Shown: positions 26,901 to 39,400 of the stretch, in pieces | Position numbering within the stretch: the first letter of the stretch is position 1 | Layout: the number at the start of each line of letters is the position of its first letter | Assembly: GCA_000711775.1 (NCBI GenBank) | Contig: ARYC01000045.1 | Coordinates: forward strand, 310,001 to 374,000 | Reading direction: 5' to 3' | Source: Oxytricha trifallax | Lineage: Eukaryota > Ciliophora > Spirotrichea > Sporadotrichida > Oxytrichidae | Length of the DNA: 64,000 nt | Made by a program: the position numbers and the translations under genes | The notes under the pieces: generated by a model | Databases searched by the model: none | What the model was told of the DNA's origin: nothing | The model's input: only the letters and a program-made list of their open reading frames with translations

Positions 26901-29900
26901 TAGTTTGCTGATATATTTTATAATAATAATGATAAAATCTACCTAGATAAACTATAATAGGAGAGTATAAGACACTCTGGTAGAGTCTTTGCTGAGAGGT
27001 AAGAAAATTAATTAACCATAAAAGACTGTAAGTTGACATATTTTATGAGAATTTATACATTTTAGTAAATTAAAATACTCCTAAATGAAGTTTTGTTTCT
27101 CTAGGAGGTCCTCCAAATCAAGTTTGAACTTAATTTGGAGGTAAAATTATTAAACATTTTTTAATTTAATATGCTCCTACTTAAGTTTTAACCTTAAAAT
27201 TTAACTCCTAATAAAGTTTGAACTTAATTTGGCGACCTCCTAAAATAATTAAACATTATTAGGAGCAATTTAATGGAGAAAGTTTGATAAAAATGGAAAT
27301 CAATCTGTGAAACTTGGAGCAAGTTTTTCAATGCTTCTCTTCATATCTTTTTAAGGTTGACCTCCAGTAGGTCCTCCCTATTTAGTAGTAAGATTTTAAT
27401 AAACTTAAAATTGATATCCATAATTATAAATTTCATTAACATTTCTAGAAAGAGGAAGCAAGATGGAGTCTATGAATGATGCAATGAAGAGAATTTAATC
27501 TCAAGATTTAATAGGAAAATTTCGAAGTAAATAGGACCTCTATAGATATTTAGTATAGCAAGGTAAGTTCTTAACTAAGATTAATAAATTCATTATAGTT
27601 GGATTGTTCTTGCCGACTTAGGAGGGAACTAAAATCTCATTCTTAAAAGCCTTACTGAGTGAGTGAAGAGAAAAAAGCTTTTAAGTCTAATGAAATTAGG
27701 ATGATAGAGATACCTAACTACCCTGAAATATCAGTGACAAACCTATTTGATGATGCTATGAGTGATCCAGATGTTGCTCTCTACCTTCCATCAAAGCTAC
27801 AGCTCTCTAATAAGTTGCCAGAGAGAAACTTCTTCTTTGGTGTTCTTGCAACTCTGAAACCTGAGTACTTAAATTAAGTTATTTAAGAAGCTCATAAGAA
27901 ACACTACAGCATCTCTCCTGAAGAAAAAGAGAAGCAAGGTATTAAAATCAGCGACACCTGGTTCGAGGAACTACAGAAGCATCCATTCATCTCTAGTAAG
28001 CTTAGTCTTCTAACTTTATAGAAAAACCTGGTACTGCTATTTACTTGATGAAAGAGCGTAGCAAATTAAACAGAGAGAGAAAATCACAGGCAAAGCATGA
28101 ATTGAGTAAGAGACTCTACAAAGATTTCTAAAAACCAGACGAGATGAACATCGACGCAGGAGCTGGCACTAAGAGAAGAAACATGGGCCCAAGCAAGCCT
28201 TAAGAGGAAGAAAAGAAAGAGAAGCCAAATCCCTTTACGGGCAAATTAATGTGTGAACTTATTCATTCGTTTAAATCTAAAAAACTTATTTATATACACA
28301 AAATCTCCCTTCTCTTGCGAATACTTTAGCTTTATCATCGCTGACTCTCTTAGTAGCACTCTTAACAAAATCTACTGTATCTATCTTCAAGTCGTGCATC
28401 AAATGATAGAGTAGAGGTTTCTTGTAGTGGCCTTTCAATAACCCCCAATATAATTCAATTTCATTGAACTGAGGACTGTAGGGAACATTAAATACAGGTG
28501 TTATGTTTACCCTTTCGTATTCCCTTCTAGTGTCTTTAGTTTTATGGACAGATAAGTTATCTACAAACAGAATAATCTCTTAGTCGGCGTACTTATCTCT
28601 GAGTTATTACAAGAACTTTATGTATTATTCGGTCTTTATTGAGCGAGGGTGGATAACATAAGTCTCTAGGCCACTATCTTCGCATATTCCACCTAGTATT
28701 GCATGAGTTTAAACCATAACCTTTTAATCATATACTTCAATGTTGCTGTACCTCTTATACCAAGACCTTGATATGAAGGTATTAAACGTAAATACTGCCT
28801 CATCAGCGTGTATGAACTTTATATTATGCTTTTAAGCCCTTTGCATTTAATCGAATATATAATTTAAATTATCCTTATAAAATGGAACATTAAAGTCAAT
28901 CACTCTCTTAAGGCGATTGACTGTCTTGTAAGATATTCCATTCTTTTTATATATGTTCGCTATAGATTAAGCAGAGATGTGAGCTCAGGAAATTGGCGAT
29001 GAAACATCACAGCCCTCTAGGCTAGAGAGAAATGAGCCCAGTATTTAAGAGTCTTATCATTAATAAGATATTCAATATGATGCTGCTAAAATTTTAAGGG
29101 TCTCTTAGGCTTAGAATTAAGATCTATCTCTTTAAATTCAATGCTAATAGACAGTGAGACCTCGCAGTTGCTGGAGATTTATGGAGTAACCTTGCTATAG
29201 ACGTGTAATTAAGGATAGGCTTGAGTTGATCATTATATTCATCACATCCATAACGCAACTTAAACAATAAATCTATATACTCACTGTCATAAACAGACCC
29301 CAAACCTCGCATATAACCACTTAAAATACTAATATTTAAACATTAAACCCCTACATAAACCCTATTAAAACCCTAATAAAGTATGCACTAATAGTCTACT
29401 TTTATCAATCAAAAACTCAATCAAACTACTGAAAGGGTTTTGGGGTTTTGATTGTACTTGAGCTATTCTCTCCAAAATTCTGGAAATAATCTGGTGCATT
29501 TTATGTTTGCTACATTTGTCTATATTGACTTGATGGTGCCGAGCTTGGGGCATGGCTTGGATGAGTCTCAGTCTATGAATTTTAAGCGCCTATTTGCAAT
29601 TACTACTAGACATGCTGTTAGTTGCTTCTTTGTTATCTTCCCCTGCTATTTCTTTGTCTTGGATTTTGTGTAACAACTGAACTTTATCCGGTAGTGTGCT
29701 GTTGGTTCTACTATCTATTGCCTCTTCTTCTTGAACCTTACTTTCTCTGTCTAGGAGGAAGAGTTTACTATCCACCAGCATAACCATCGTTATTATCACC
29801 TTGGTAATTAGTCATGTTTTAATTGAGATTGTGCTAACCTGTAGCTTGATTGTCTCTATGAGCATTAACTGAGGCTATTCCCTGAGTATTATCATCGAAT

Positions 29901-32900
29901 TGGTTTCCTTCTTCATCTTCAAAATCATCATCATGATTAGTATTATCAACATCATCTTCATCGTACTCATCCTCATCCTCAATATCATCTTCTTGATCTG
30001 GTTCATCGTCAAATTATGGATGTCCTCCACTCACCGCCTCAATTTAATAATTCTGTGTAGACCTTTAATTTCTTTATGTGCTGCCACCATCATAAAGATT
30101 TTGATTACTATCATTATCGAAGTTCTCACTTAAACCTCCAACAACTGCTGCGTTTCCACCTTCATCAGGGAATAGATAGTCCATTTAATTTCTGGCATTA
30201 GATTGAGAGCTTTAATTGTAGCCACCATCACCTCCAGTGCCTTCTTCTTCATAAGCCCTATGAGTGTGCTAATTATCGTTATCGTTAGATCCTCCTCCTT
30301 GTCTTCTATTCAAAAGAGCTGTGGAATCTCTTTAGTTGCTTCCACTACCAGCTACTGTACTTAGCTGCTGCAGTTCAACTTAAGATAGCAAGTCTTATAG
30401 TTGATTGTTTCTCTCTTGCAGTTAGATATTTTATCTCTCAGTTCTTTGCTGTAGTCTTATTCTAGTATTGAGCTCTTCATTCAAGTCGCGGATCCTCTGC
30501 TCGTAATTGGTTTTCATTTCCCTCATTTCTCTTTGAAGTTGTTCAACTATCTCATTTTAATTTCCTGATGCTGCACTTACTACACTACTTGAAACTCCCT
30601 AAATTTGTTGAGCTACTACACCTGAAGAGTTCATTTTACTCTCTAAGGATTTCAATAAGTTGTCTAGAATTTATCTTTGATGCTGACTTTCTTCATTGAT
30701 AATTTGAACTCTTTCTTTGTAGGTTTGCTTTTCTTCTTTTTGTCTTTGAACCTCTCTTTTAAGTTGTTCAATCTCTTATTGTTTTTCTTTGAAAGATCCT
30801 TCGAGTTTTCTGTTTTGTAACTCGAATTGATTTACTTTTTCATTAGATTTGCTTTGTAAACTTTTAAGCTCTTTATCTTTGTTACGAAGTTCTTCTCTCA
30901 CTGTTTTGTTCTCTTCCATCAACATGGCAGCTTTTCTCTATTGCAAATGAATATCATTCTCCAAGTGAACAATCTTCTCTGTTAACTCTTTTTTCTAATG
31001 TCTTTTATAGCTTAGAGCATCTTGAAGCCTTTTAATGCTATCAGAGTCAACTGATTAAACATTGTTGTTTTATTAAGTATTTGAGGAGTGAGCCAAAGAT
31101 TTAACACTTGGGTTTTTGCTTAACTTTTACTCCTTTACATTAGTTTACTTAAAACTGTCGATTTGAATGTTTGCTCTTTCATCTATCGATTGCTATTTGG
31201 CTCTGTGTTTTTGTGGAGTCTTTCTCTCTTCCTCAATCTCAACTTGATTATTACTCTTTTGTTCTTATAACAAATTTACTCTGTCTTGAGTGGAATGCTT
31301 ACTAGATGGATTGGATTATTCTACTTGCGATTTCATCATTGGTTAAGTAAATTCAAGTCTCTCATCTGATTAATTTGCAGAAGATTGATGCTCTAGATTA
31401 TTCATTAACTGAGAGTCATTTAGTAGCAGCATTTTGTTTGATTCATTCTTTTTAAGGATTCTATTTTCAAGAATTGAATCATCTCTGTCTTAGAATATAA
31501 CTGAAGAACTTTGATCCAAGAATTGATAGTTAGAGTTTAATCCAGTAATTTACTCATCTTTCTAGTTTTAACTTGATTCGATATTGTTATTAGCATTTTA
31601 TTCCTATTTCTGTTCTTCAATCAAAGAGTCTCTGTTTTTGCTAACATCATCTAGTTAAGGTTAAAGGATTTACTAAGCTTGATTGATGTTTTCTTCTAAT
31701 TACTATTCAACTGGTGTACATTTTTCATCTGAAACATTTGCCTTCTTTTTGCCCTTAACTTTCTTCTTCTTTTTTGCTGGTTTTTTCTCATTAGAGATTA
31801 TTGAGTCGTCTATACCTATGGCTTTATCTTAAGAGATTTCAACACTTTGATCTGTGATATTCATGTTTGAAACATTTTACTATTATTACTGTTGTTGAAT
31901 TGTTTTCGATAGTGGTAATTGATCATTTAAGTGCTAGGAATTCAATGTTTCATGTTCTTAGATTTAGTCATTGCTTTGATTTAAGTTCTATAATGATAAG
32001 GATCCATTTAATGCCCTGTTTTAACTTGAGTTAAGGGACTTATCTCTGTTTTCTTCAATTTTATTGATTGATTGCTTTTGTGAAGGTGCTATTTCTCTTT
32101 TTATAACTTATTATATTATAAGCATTTTAAAATAAACTGCAGGTTAATTACCTATTTCATCTTGATTCACTATTCCATGAATTGCAGTTGATGATTGACT
32201 CCCATTAAGTCTCTTCTATTATTGGTCCTATTATGCTGAATTTGATTACAATCATGATAAATTTTAAATAAAAAACATATTTACAAAGATAGGATTAATA
32301 AACTAACAAATTATTATCTAAACAATACTAACTCAAATAAACTTTTTCGCAACTAAGCTGTCCTTAATCAAAACTTAAGTGTTGCAAAGGAAAATTGCTC
32401 TTCCTAATAATTATTCTATAATAATATATTATTTGGCAATTTTCTCCTTTATTTTGGTATATTTTAAATCTTCAGATATTCTCTATGAATACCTGATTTG
32501 ATTCTTCATGCTTAGGAACCTAACTCTGATCTTCATTTCTATCTTATTCTACAGTCCTCTAATTGATTGATGATTATTCCTATGATGTTTATTACTGCTG
32601 AATTTAATTGATGTTTTAAACTGGAACTGGAGGTCTGTTAAATCCTGCAGCAGGTCCTCCAGGTGGTCTGAACATAGGTGCTTAACCTATTCCACCAGGC
32701 ATCATACGAGGTCTCATTCCTCCAGGTCCTGGGGGTCTAAAACCTCCTATTTGTGCACCAGGAGTCATTCTTGGAGCAAGATTTTGATGCTATTATTACT
32801 GCTGTTGTGGTAAGCCTTGATTTTAGCCTACAGGCACATTCTTGCCTTATACATAATTAAATAACAATAAAATTGACTATGTTAATATAGATATCCTAAA

Positions 32901-34053
32901 GTCTCCTTGAAATTGAAGGCTGATATGATTCAAATAATTTAAGATTTTTTTAAAGAACTCTATAAAAGTATTATATTTGAAAATTAATTGGTTAAGGCTT
33001 TTAAAATATTTTACACAATTTAGAAATACAATATTTTTAAATTATCAAATCAATTATACACATAATCATAATGATTAAAAAATTGAATAAGTATATTTAT
33101 TATTGGAAATAATCATCTCTAATTAAAGTAGCAGCATCTATAGCTCCACTTCTCAAATCTTATCTCGACTGTTCAAATCTAGGGCCCTATAAGTTCAGAT
33201 TAGCATCATTTTAATTTATATTTATTTTGTATAATAGTTGCAATGAATGATAATTATTTCGAAAATTTTCCTTAAGAGATAAAGCAATTATAATGCATTA
33301 TCTTCAAGATTTTTATGATCACTTACCTTTAATTTAATTTACACTGCTCTGGTTTTATCAATAGCAGGTAACTTATAATAATTATTTTATAAAAATAGCA
33401 AACAAATAATTTATAACATTAAAGATATATAAATTTTTTATTGTTTTACCTTAAATTTTAAAAGAAAGTTTTAATTGATAAATTGAGTAAATATGTGACT
33501 CCTATTATCTCTATACTACTTTGATTTGGGGTCTTTACATTCATCTAAAATTGGTAATCAAAAATGAGAATTAAGGTTTCAATATGATAAAAGCACAATT
33601 AAGTGCGATGTAAGAAAATTCAAAAGATATCATTTTCAACTAGTTCTATTGATAATATTTAAAATTAAATATCTTTTTAAAATATTGAAAAGAAATCAGG
33701 CAAAATATAAAATTAAATTCTACAATTTATGCTACTGAGAATTTGAGTGGTAGAGCAGGATTATCTTCCTATTCACCCAAAAACACTTCATAAAGCATTT
33801 TGCGAACTGAGTCCCTTGCAGAGTTGCCAGTTACAGGGTACTCTCAATTAATAATATATTTAATTAAATTTATTTTTAATTACTCTTTTTGCTCTGTTTA
33901 CGATTGCTATGCTGAAGATTAATCTGCCTGATCATCAGGGTTTTGGAAAGCACTTGGGTTAAATACAAAATAATGATAAAATTTCATCATAAAATATCAT
34001 GTTAATATTATTATATTTAATACTCTAGCTTGTGATTAAGCTGGGGTTGTCAT
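23979..34053 (-). CDS. Giant Q/N-rich coiled-coil protein with TFIIS-central-domain-like N-terminus, split by TBE-A
   Basis: Seen: start MTTPAQSQA (complement of 34051-34053). The first block has NSARDSVRKMLYEVFLGEQE, then YKxR-like PAIDKTRAVQIKLK and QDLRSGAIDAATLIRDD, which match the layout of the TFIIS central (TFS2M) domain. That domain is found in transcription elongation factors and PHF3/SPOC-type RNA polymerase II binders. A Pro/Gly/Met block (RPPGPGGMRPRMMPGGIG) follows, then a Lys-rich KKPAKKKKKVKGKKK patch and a long coiled coil (about 30450-31050). Acidic runs come next and a very Gln/Asn-rich tail ends REPDIISPNMFE at TGA (complement of 23979-23981). TBE-A sits between SSST and MNNQNRDQS. 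IESs with pointers GCT (33.9-34.05 kb), GAGTA (33.84-33.9 kb) and ATTA (24.07-24.13 kb) and several GT-AG introns are also present. The summed protein is roughly 1,700 residues. The domain call is tentative, the gene itself is secure. Confidence 0.7.
25291..25423 (+). repeat. TBE-A left terminal inverted repeat
   Basis: 133 bp, mirror of 29318-29450. It begins with the telomere-like CAAAACCCCAAAACCCT and contains further G/T-rich GGGTTTA and GGGGTTTAA words. Confidence 0.9.
25452..27039 (-). pseudogene. TBE-A 57-kDa-type ORF (C2H2 zinc finger plus kinase-like domain), broken
   Basis: Seen: first ATG at 27039 or MSANLLRRAALLG at 26898. It has two C2H2-like fingers (YQCKECNKVF with HLRDIH; the second with HLKKKH), then a kinase-like catalytic loop GYVHRDLKLENIM and IDFNRAQRV, and ends HDSKLMFV at TGA (complement of 25452-25454). 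Compared with the intact TBE-B copy there are at least two frame breaks, one just before the second finger (plus-strand about 26520) and one near the end of the catalytic loop. In TBEs this protein has no proven role. The 45-residue extension ahead of MSANLLRR is open in both TBE-A and TBE-C and may be real. Confidence 0.8.
27463..28255 (+). pseudogene. TBE-A 22-kDa-type ORF, frameshifted
   Basis: Start MESMNDAMKRIQSQ, intron GTAAGTTC...TTATAG at about 27555-27598, then GLFLPTQEGTKISFLKALL. A 4-bp repeat of GAGT near 27657-27664 breaks the frame relative to TBE-B and TBE-C. The downstream block (YPEISVTNLFDDAM, LPERNFFFGVLATL) is otherwise preserved, ending with a further shift near 28250. 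The protein is a TBE hallmark of unknown function. Confidence 0.8.
28263..29312 (-). pseudogene. TBE-A 42-kDa transposase (DDE, Tc1/mariner-like), frameshifted
   Basis: Start MRGLGSVYDSEYIDLL at 29312. An N-terminal helix-turn-helix-like part (NYTSIARLLHKSPATARSH) precedes catalytic blocks FIHADEAVFTFN, ILFVDNLSVHKT and PYSPQFNEIELYWG, giving the D, D, E triad. The protein ends at DLNE, TGA complement of 28263-28265. Relative to TBE-C a short deletion near 29120 (after LALNLKR) shifts the frame, and another shift lies near 28975. Confidence 0.85.
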
Positions 34054-35284
34054 ATTTGCTTATGCGAATTATTGACTCACTAAATTATTAATAATTGAAA
34101 TTAAATTAATATAATTACATAATTTCTCTTATCGAGAAAATTTATCACACTAAATCAGTATTAAATTATAATATCCATAGCAATTTAATTTTATAAATCT
34201 ATTTGTTTCTGAATAAGATGTTTATGGGATAGTAATATAAACAATATAAATTAATGATGAGATATTTTATAGTTTAAATTATATATAAATTTACAAAGCT
34301 AATATCCCTCCCTATCTCAATCTTAATTCTTATTGTTGCTATGTTACTATTAATTTCAAAATATATTAAAAACAAAAATAAGCAATATCCAAATTTATAC
34401 TCATTACTACTGAAATAAATTTGATTCAAATATTTATAAACTTTATAAATTAAATTTAAATTCCATTAGTGTTATTCTATTTCATTTGTTACTCTGTTTC
34501 AATTGTTTCAGTAGGAATTTAAATTAATATATTTTTATAATTGAATTATTAATTTAAAATAACATTTTTTACATATTTTAAATATAGAATCTCAAAAAGA
34601 TAGAACGAGAAAAAAGATTATCATAGAATTTGGCATAGTAAATATAATATATTTTTTTTTAATAGATTATATATTAGCAATAAATATTTTAAGGAATTAA
34701 GTAATAATGAATTTTACATTCAATGACTTTAATTAAAAAATCCTAATAGATCTAATCTATAATCGATTAATAATATAGCATAATAATTACAGTAAAGTTT
34801 TCACAAAATACATATCCAAAAATATTTGAAAAATATTCAATAAAAATAAATAATTTTTGAATAAAATAATTAATTAATTTTTAAATTAAATTGATTTAAT
34901 ATAATTAATTTCTTTAATGTTTTGATAGAAAATTAATTGTAAATCCTATGTTTAAGAAAAAAATAAAATAAAAATGTTACATAAATTATAATTTTTACAT
35001 TGATAATATAACTTACTTAACAAGACAAGTAATTATAAAATTTAATATTAATTCAACTTATAATATCTGTTTCTCTTATATTTAATAATATATTACTTCT
35101 TTGAAATTATTTTTATCTGTTTTCATAGTGATTATTGATTCTTTCAAGAATTATTTATATTTATGTATATTTTATTTTTGTTAAGTATTACCAACTTCTT
35201 TAAGCATTTTATATATATTATAATAATTTATATAATTAAATCAATATACTTAATTTAAATGATTATGCATTGAGTTTTCATAAT
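34054..35284. other. AT-rich intergenic region
   Basis: About 1.2 kb, extremely AT-rich, upstream of the giant gene. No convincing open frame, RNA gene or repeat seen before the foldback element at 35285. Confidence 0.5.
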
Positions 35285-35700
35285 TGTTCCGACCGACAAT
35301 CCACACCCCATACCTCACTTCACCCCCATAAAATACCTCATTTAATATGAAAAAACTTATCCTCAGAGTCTCAATCGATTTTATATCATTTTTTTACTTT
35401 TTAATCATCACTTTATACATTTCTCTGTTTTTTTTTATTTAAATCACCTAGTCAATCAATTTGTTACATATTTTATTTGAAATCAATTATAGAGCAACAA
35501 TTTTACTAATAATAATAATTATTAATAAAATAGGTGATTGAAATAAAAAAAAACAGAGAAATGTATAAAGTGATGATTAAAAAGTAAAAAAATGATATAA
35601 AATCGATTGAGACTCTGAGGATAAGTTTTTTATATTAAATGAGGTATTTTATGGGGGTGAAGTGAGGTATGGGGTGGGGTGTGGATTGTCGGTTGGAACA
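35285..35700. mobile_element. Foldback / MITE-like element with 6-bp target duplication
   Basis: Seen: 416 bp made of two nearly identical inverted arms of about 165 bp (35285-35450 and 35532-35700) around an AT-rich centre. The ends read TGTTCCGACCGACAATCC and its complement with one mismatch (GGTTGGAACA). Directly outside lies CATAAT at 35279-35284 and 35701-35706. The right arm has a 5-bp addition in its GGGGTGG run. There is no coding capacity, so it fits a non-autonomous inverted-repeat transposon. The family is unknown; the termini do not match the TBEs here. Confidence 0.85.
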
Positions 35701-35706
35701 CATAAT

Positions 35707-36483
35707 CATTCTAGTATAGTTCCGAGAATCCTAGATTTGCAATTTTTATTTTCATTATCGAACGGATTTTTAGAAACATTGAAATCTCTTGATATGTTAT
35801 GAGATTAGAATGTTTCTTGTCTCAACAAGAATCCTCTTTGGAATTAAAATATGCGATGAATAAATTTTCATTGAAATACTTTTTAAAATATAGTATATGG
35901 AAATGTTTATAAAACCTCTATTATGCATATAAAGGGATTATTTATATAATATATTTAGAAGGGTATATCCAAATCTTGAAAATCGGAGTCGTGAGCTAGA
36001 TCTAAATCTTACTATACTTGCTAGTTTATCAAACTATTAAATTATTAGTAGGGAAATTATAGCTATTAAATAGGGAAGATATTATCCTCTTCACTATCAG
36101 CTTATATATGTAATTATTATTTATAAACTTATATAGAAGAGTTTTTCAGTAGAAATTGTCTTAAATCGATATTATTTAAAAAAGCCTATATATAACTATC
36201 TTCAAGAAGCATTAAAAGATTTGAGTCGCAAGGGACCTACTAAGACCCAACCTGCAACATATTATTTAGTAAGCAATTGTTGATGTTTGATCTTGAGCTT
36301 TGTTCCGGGAGCAGATTCTGCCTCCAAAACTATTAATGGAAACTGTTATAGTTACGTTCCACGCAGATCATATTTCCATCTTTTTCAAATATATTGCTTT
36401 AGCTCGAATGGGACGAAGACTAGTCGAAATAAGGATATTTAAAATTTAAAAAAGGTCGAATTGTGACATTAAAAAGCAAGTAA
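35707..36483. other. Intergenic region
   Basis: About 780 bp. A few short open stretches are visible but none keeps a frame or resembles a gene. Nothing assignable. Confidence 0.4.
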
Positions 36484-39400
36484 TCATAATTTATAAAAAT
36501 AAGATAGTGTAATAGAATAAAATGGACAAAAAGAAGTTAAACAAGTTTTTTATCTACTAACTAATTATAAATTGTCTAGATTCATGTTTTTAAAACTTTA
36601 TTTTTAATAAATCTAGTCGTCAGATGAAGATTTAACTGAACTGTCATCGCTACTATCATCTTCAAGAATTTCTTTAGATTCTTCAGTTATCATATCTTAG
36701 GGTTTTAGAATACGTTTTAACAAATTCGATTCATTTTCGGATCTTTATTTCTTAGGTTCAAGCAGGTGCTTTGAAGACTTTGTCTTTATATTGTGAAATT
36801 TCAATTTTTTCTGAGTGAATTCCAAAGACTCAAATAGGTTGTAGTTTTCTTGTATGTCATGGTCTTCACAACATTCACAATAGCTTAAGTTTAAAGGAAA
36901 AAAGTCATTATAAATTTTTAATGATATTATGAGTTAATTTTTATCGTGATTTTCAAGCAAAATATTATTTATTCCTCGCCTGGCATTGATTCGTCGAAGT
37001 ATTACCCTACTCGGAGGTCGTCGGATGACTTCCTCATCTCAAAGAATTGCTCTATATATTTTAATTTGGAATGTGACGTTTCATCCCCTATCTTGCCCTC
37101 ATGTATATTTAAGTATTTATACCCTTTGTCATAAATTTTTCCTTTAATTTCTTATAATTCAATTTAGTAAAAGATAATTTTTTTTTAATTTTAATATCAA
37201 GTTATGAGGAGTACCTGATTTGAAGATTTGTTGACTAAGTGAATCAAAACCCCAAAACCCCTTAGTGAGGTTTATAAGTGCTTTGATTTGTAGGGTATAG
37301 TTGGGGTCTTATTGGGGTTAGTAGAGAAAACGCAAGTTTTATGTGAATTTAATGAATATTTAATGAGTATTAATGTGCTTAATTCAAACAAATTTTATCT
37401 GCTTATCTTTGTGGTATCTCTTGAACTTAGCTCTCTTTAATGTTTCAAGTATATCTTCTAATGATGATCTTGGATATGCTGGAGCTCTTACTATGATCAT
37501 CTCAACCATTTTCTTAATCTAAGTGCATACATCTTCCTGCTTTATATGTTTAACAGCCATGCTTATTGATTACTTTTCTTGCTTTGTTCCGAAGTAAGAC
37601 ATACTTTCCATATCGCACTCTAAAATAATTGCTGCTACCGCCCAGACATCCCACTAAACAGAGCCATTAGTCCACTTCTCTCTTATTGGGAAGTACCCAG
37701 GTGTGCCTAGTACTTTAGCTAAAGTCACTATTTCTTACCTTATTGCTCTATTGAAATCAATGACTACTATTTCTAAAGGACAGAGATTTAGCATTACATT
37801 TTCTGGCTTCAAATCTCTATGAACATACCCTAGATCATGCAGCTCTTTCACACCCTTGGTCATTTCCGTGAGTATCTCATTCAAGTCATCTGGGTATCTA
37901 TTATGGTAGAGATAATCTCTTAGAGTCATTTCAAATTTCTTAAGTCGTAGTGCAATAAAACCATGTCCAAGAATAACTCCATCGAGTTTAAGCAAGTTCT
38001 TGCATTACCTTTTATGAGCCTCTCTTAGTATTATGTATTCATTGGCAAACTCATTTTGATACTGCTCGTTCCTAATAAGATATTTGAAAGGATATACTTT
38101 ATAAGCATACTCATCAACTACTATGAGTTTTGCCTTGTTAGGCACATCAATATGTAAATAGTTGTCAATGCAAAAACTGAGATCTACTGCATTTAATGCA
38201 GGTATATACATAGCTCTCTCTTACAAGCATGCTATATATAATTCATTAGCTGGTTGGTTCATTGACTCAAAACGTTTCTGCTTCTTAAGTCTCTCTTCCT
38301 GCTCTCTTTAAGACTCTACAGTATTGGACTTTCTCTTGGCTGGTATAAGTTTTTATGTTTCTTTATCTTGCATTAAAAACTCACTTAAATGATGTTTTTG
38401 CATGTGTCTTTTAACTTTAGCTGAGTGAGTGTAAGACTTCATGCAAGTCGTGCACTAATACCTGCCATCGACCTTTTCGTGCTTAAAATATATCTTAGCT
38501 CTCCCAGAGTGCATCTCTTTGATGTGCCTCTTCAAGCTCGAATCAGTTGAGAAGAAATTTTAGCATTCATCACATTAGAATTCTTTAATCTTTTCTAGTG
38601 GGAGATGTTCTTTTAACTCCTCAACATCTTCGATTAGCGTTTAAATACTTATCTCTGCTCTCTGCTTCCTGATATTTATTTCTAGAACAAACACCTCTGA
38701 TTCAAACTCAAGAGCTTTAAGCTCTGGCTCCTTTTCAATGTATATGATCTCTTGCTTCTTAGTTTATCCAAAGTTTAGCTAAGATTATCCACTGCCAAGA
38801 GAGACTGCTTTGCGATTTAAGTTAGCCGCCATGTTTAAATTCAAATTTAAATTTCTATTATAAAGCTTTAATAACCTCTCTTGTTATAGTAACTTTGTAT
38901 AGGAGTTGGTACTGCAACAACAATGGTTGCTTCTTAGGCGTTAGACATCATATTTATACTAAGTTTATAACTATAAATTTTCTAAATTCATGCTTAATAT
39001 TTTTAATTTTGGTACCAACTTAGAAAAAATTCAGGTTGGTACTGGTACCAATTAGGTTTTGAACCATATTGGAACTTTTCCATTAAAACCTCATTAGTTT
39101 AAAACTAGGTACTAATTAAGTTTTGGTACTATTAAATTGGTACCAATTATAAATTAAACGAATTTAGTACCAGTACTAATTAAATTTAAACAAATTTAGT
39201 ACTAATTTAATGGAACTAAATTGATAAAAATGGAGCTCAATCTCTGCAGTTTGTTACAGCTTCTGCAAACTTTCTCCACGTATCTTTGCAGGGTTGACCT
39301 CCTATAAGATGCCCATATTTAATAGTAAGATTTTAAACAATAGGATCCAGAAGTCTATAAGTTATAATTTGAAATTCATTAATAGGAAGAGGAACAAAGA

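Larger units (their letters stand above)
25291..29450 (-). mobile_element. TBE-A: telomere-bearing DNA transposon inside the giant Q-rich gene
   Basis: Seen: 4,160 bp bounded by 133-bp terminal inverted repeats (25291-25423 and 29318-29450) that begin CAAAACCCCAAAACCCT. A 3-bp ATT duplication lies at 25288-25290 and 29451-29453. It carries the three TBE genes: a C2H2/kinase ORF (minus), a 22-kDa ORF (plus) and a DDE transposase (minus). TBEs are Tc1/mariner-superfamily germline transposons of Oxytricha that are removed precisely in macronuclear development. Removing the element plus one ATT leaves ENSSST-MNNQNRDQ in frame in the host gene. All three ORFs here carry frame breaks, so the copy is decayed. 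It is close to TBE-C and more distant from TBE-B. Confidence 0.95.
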
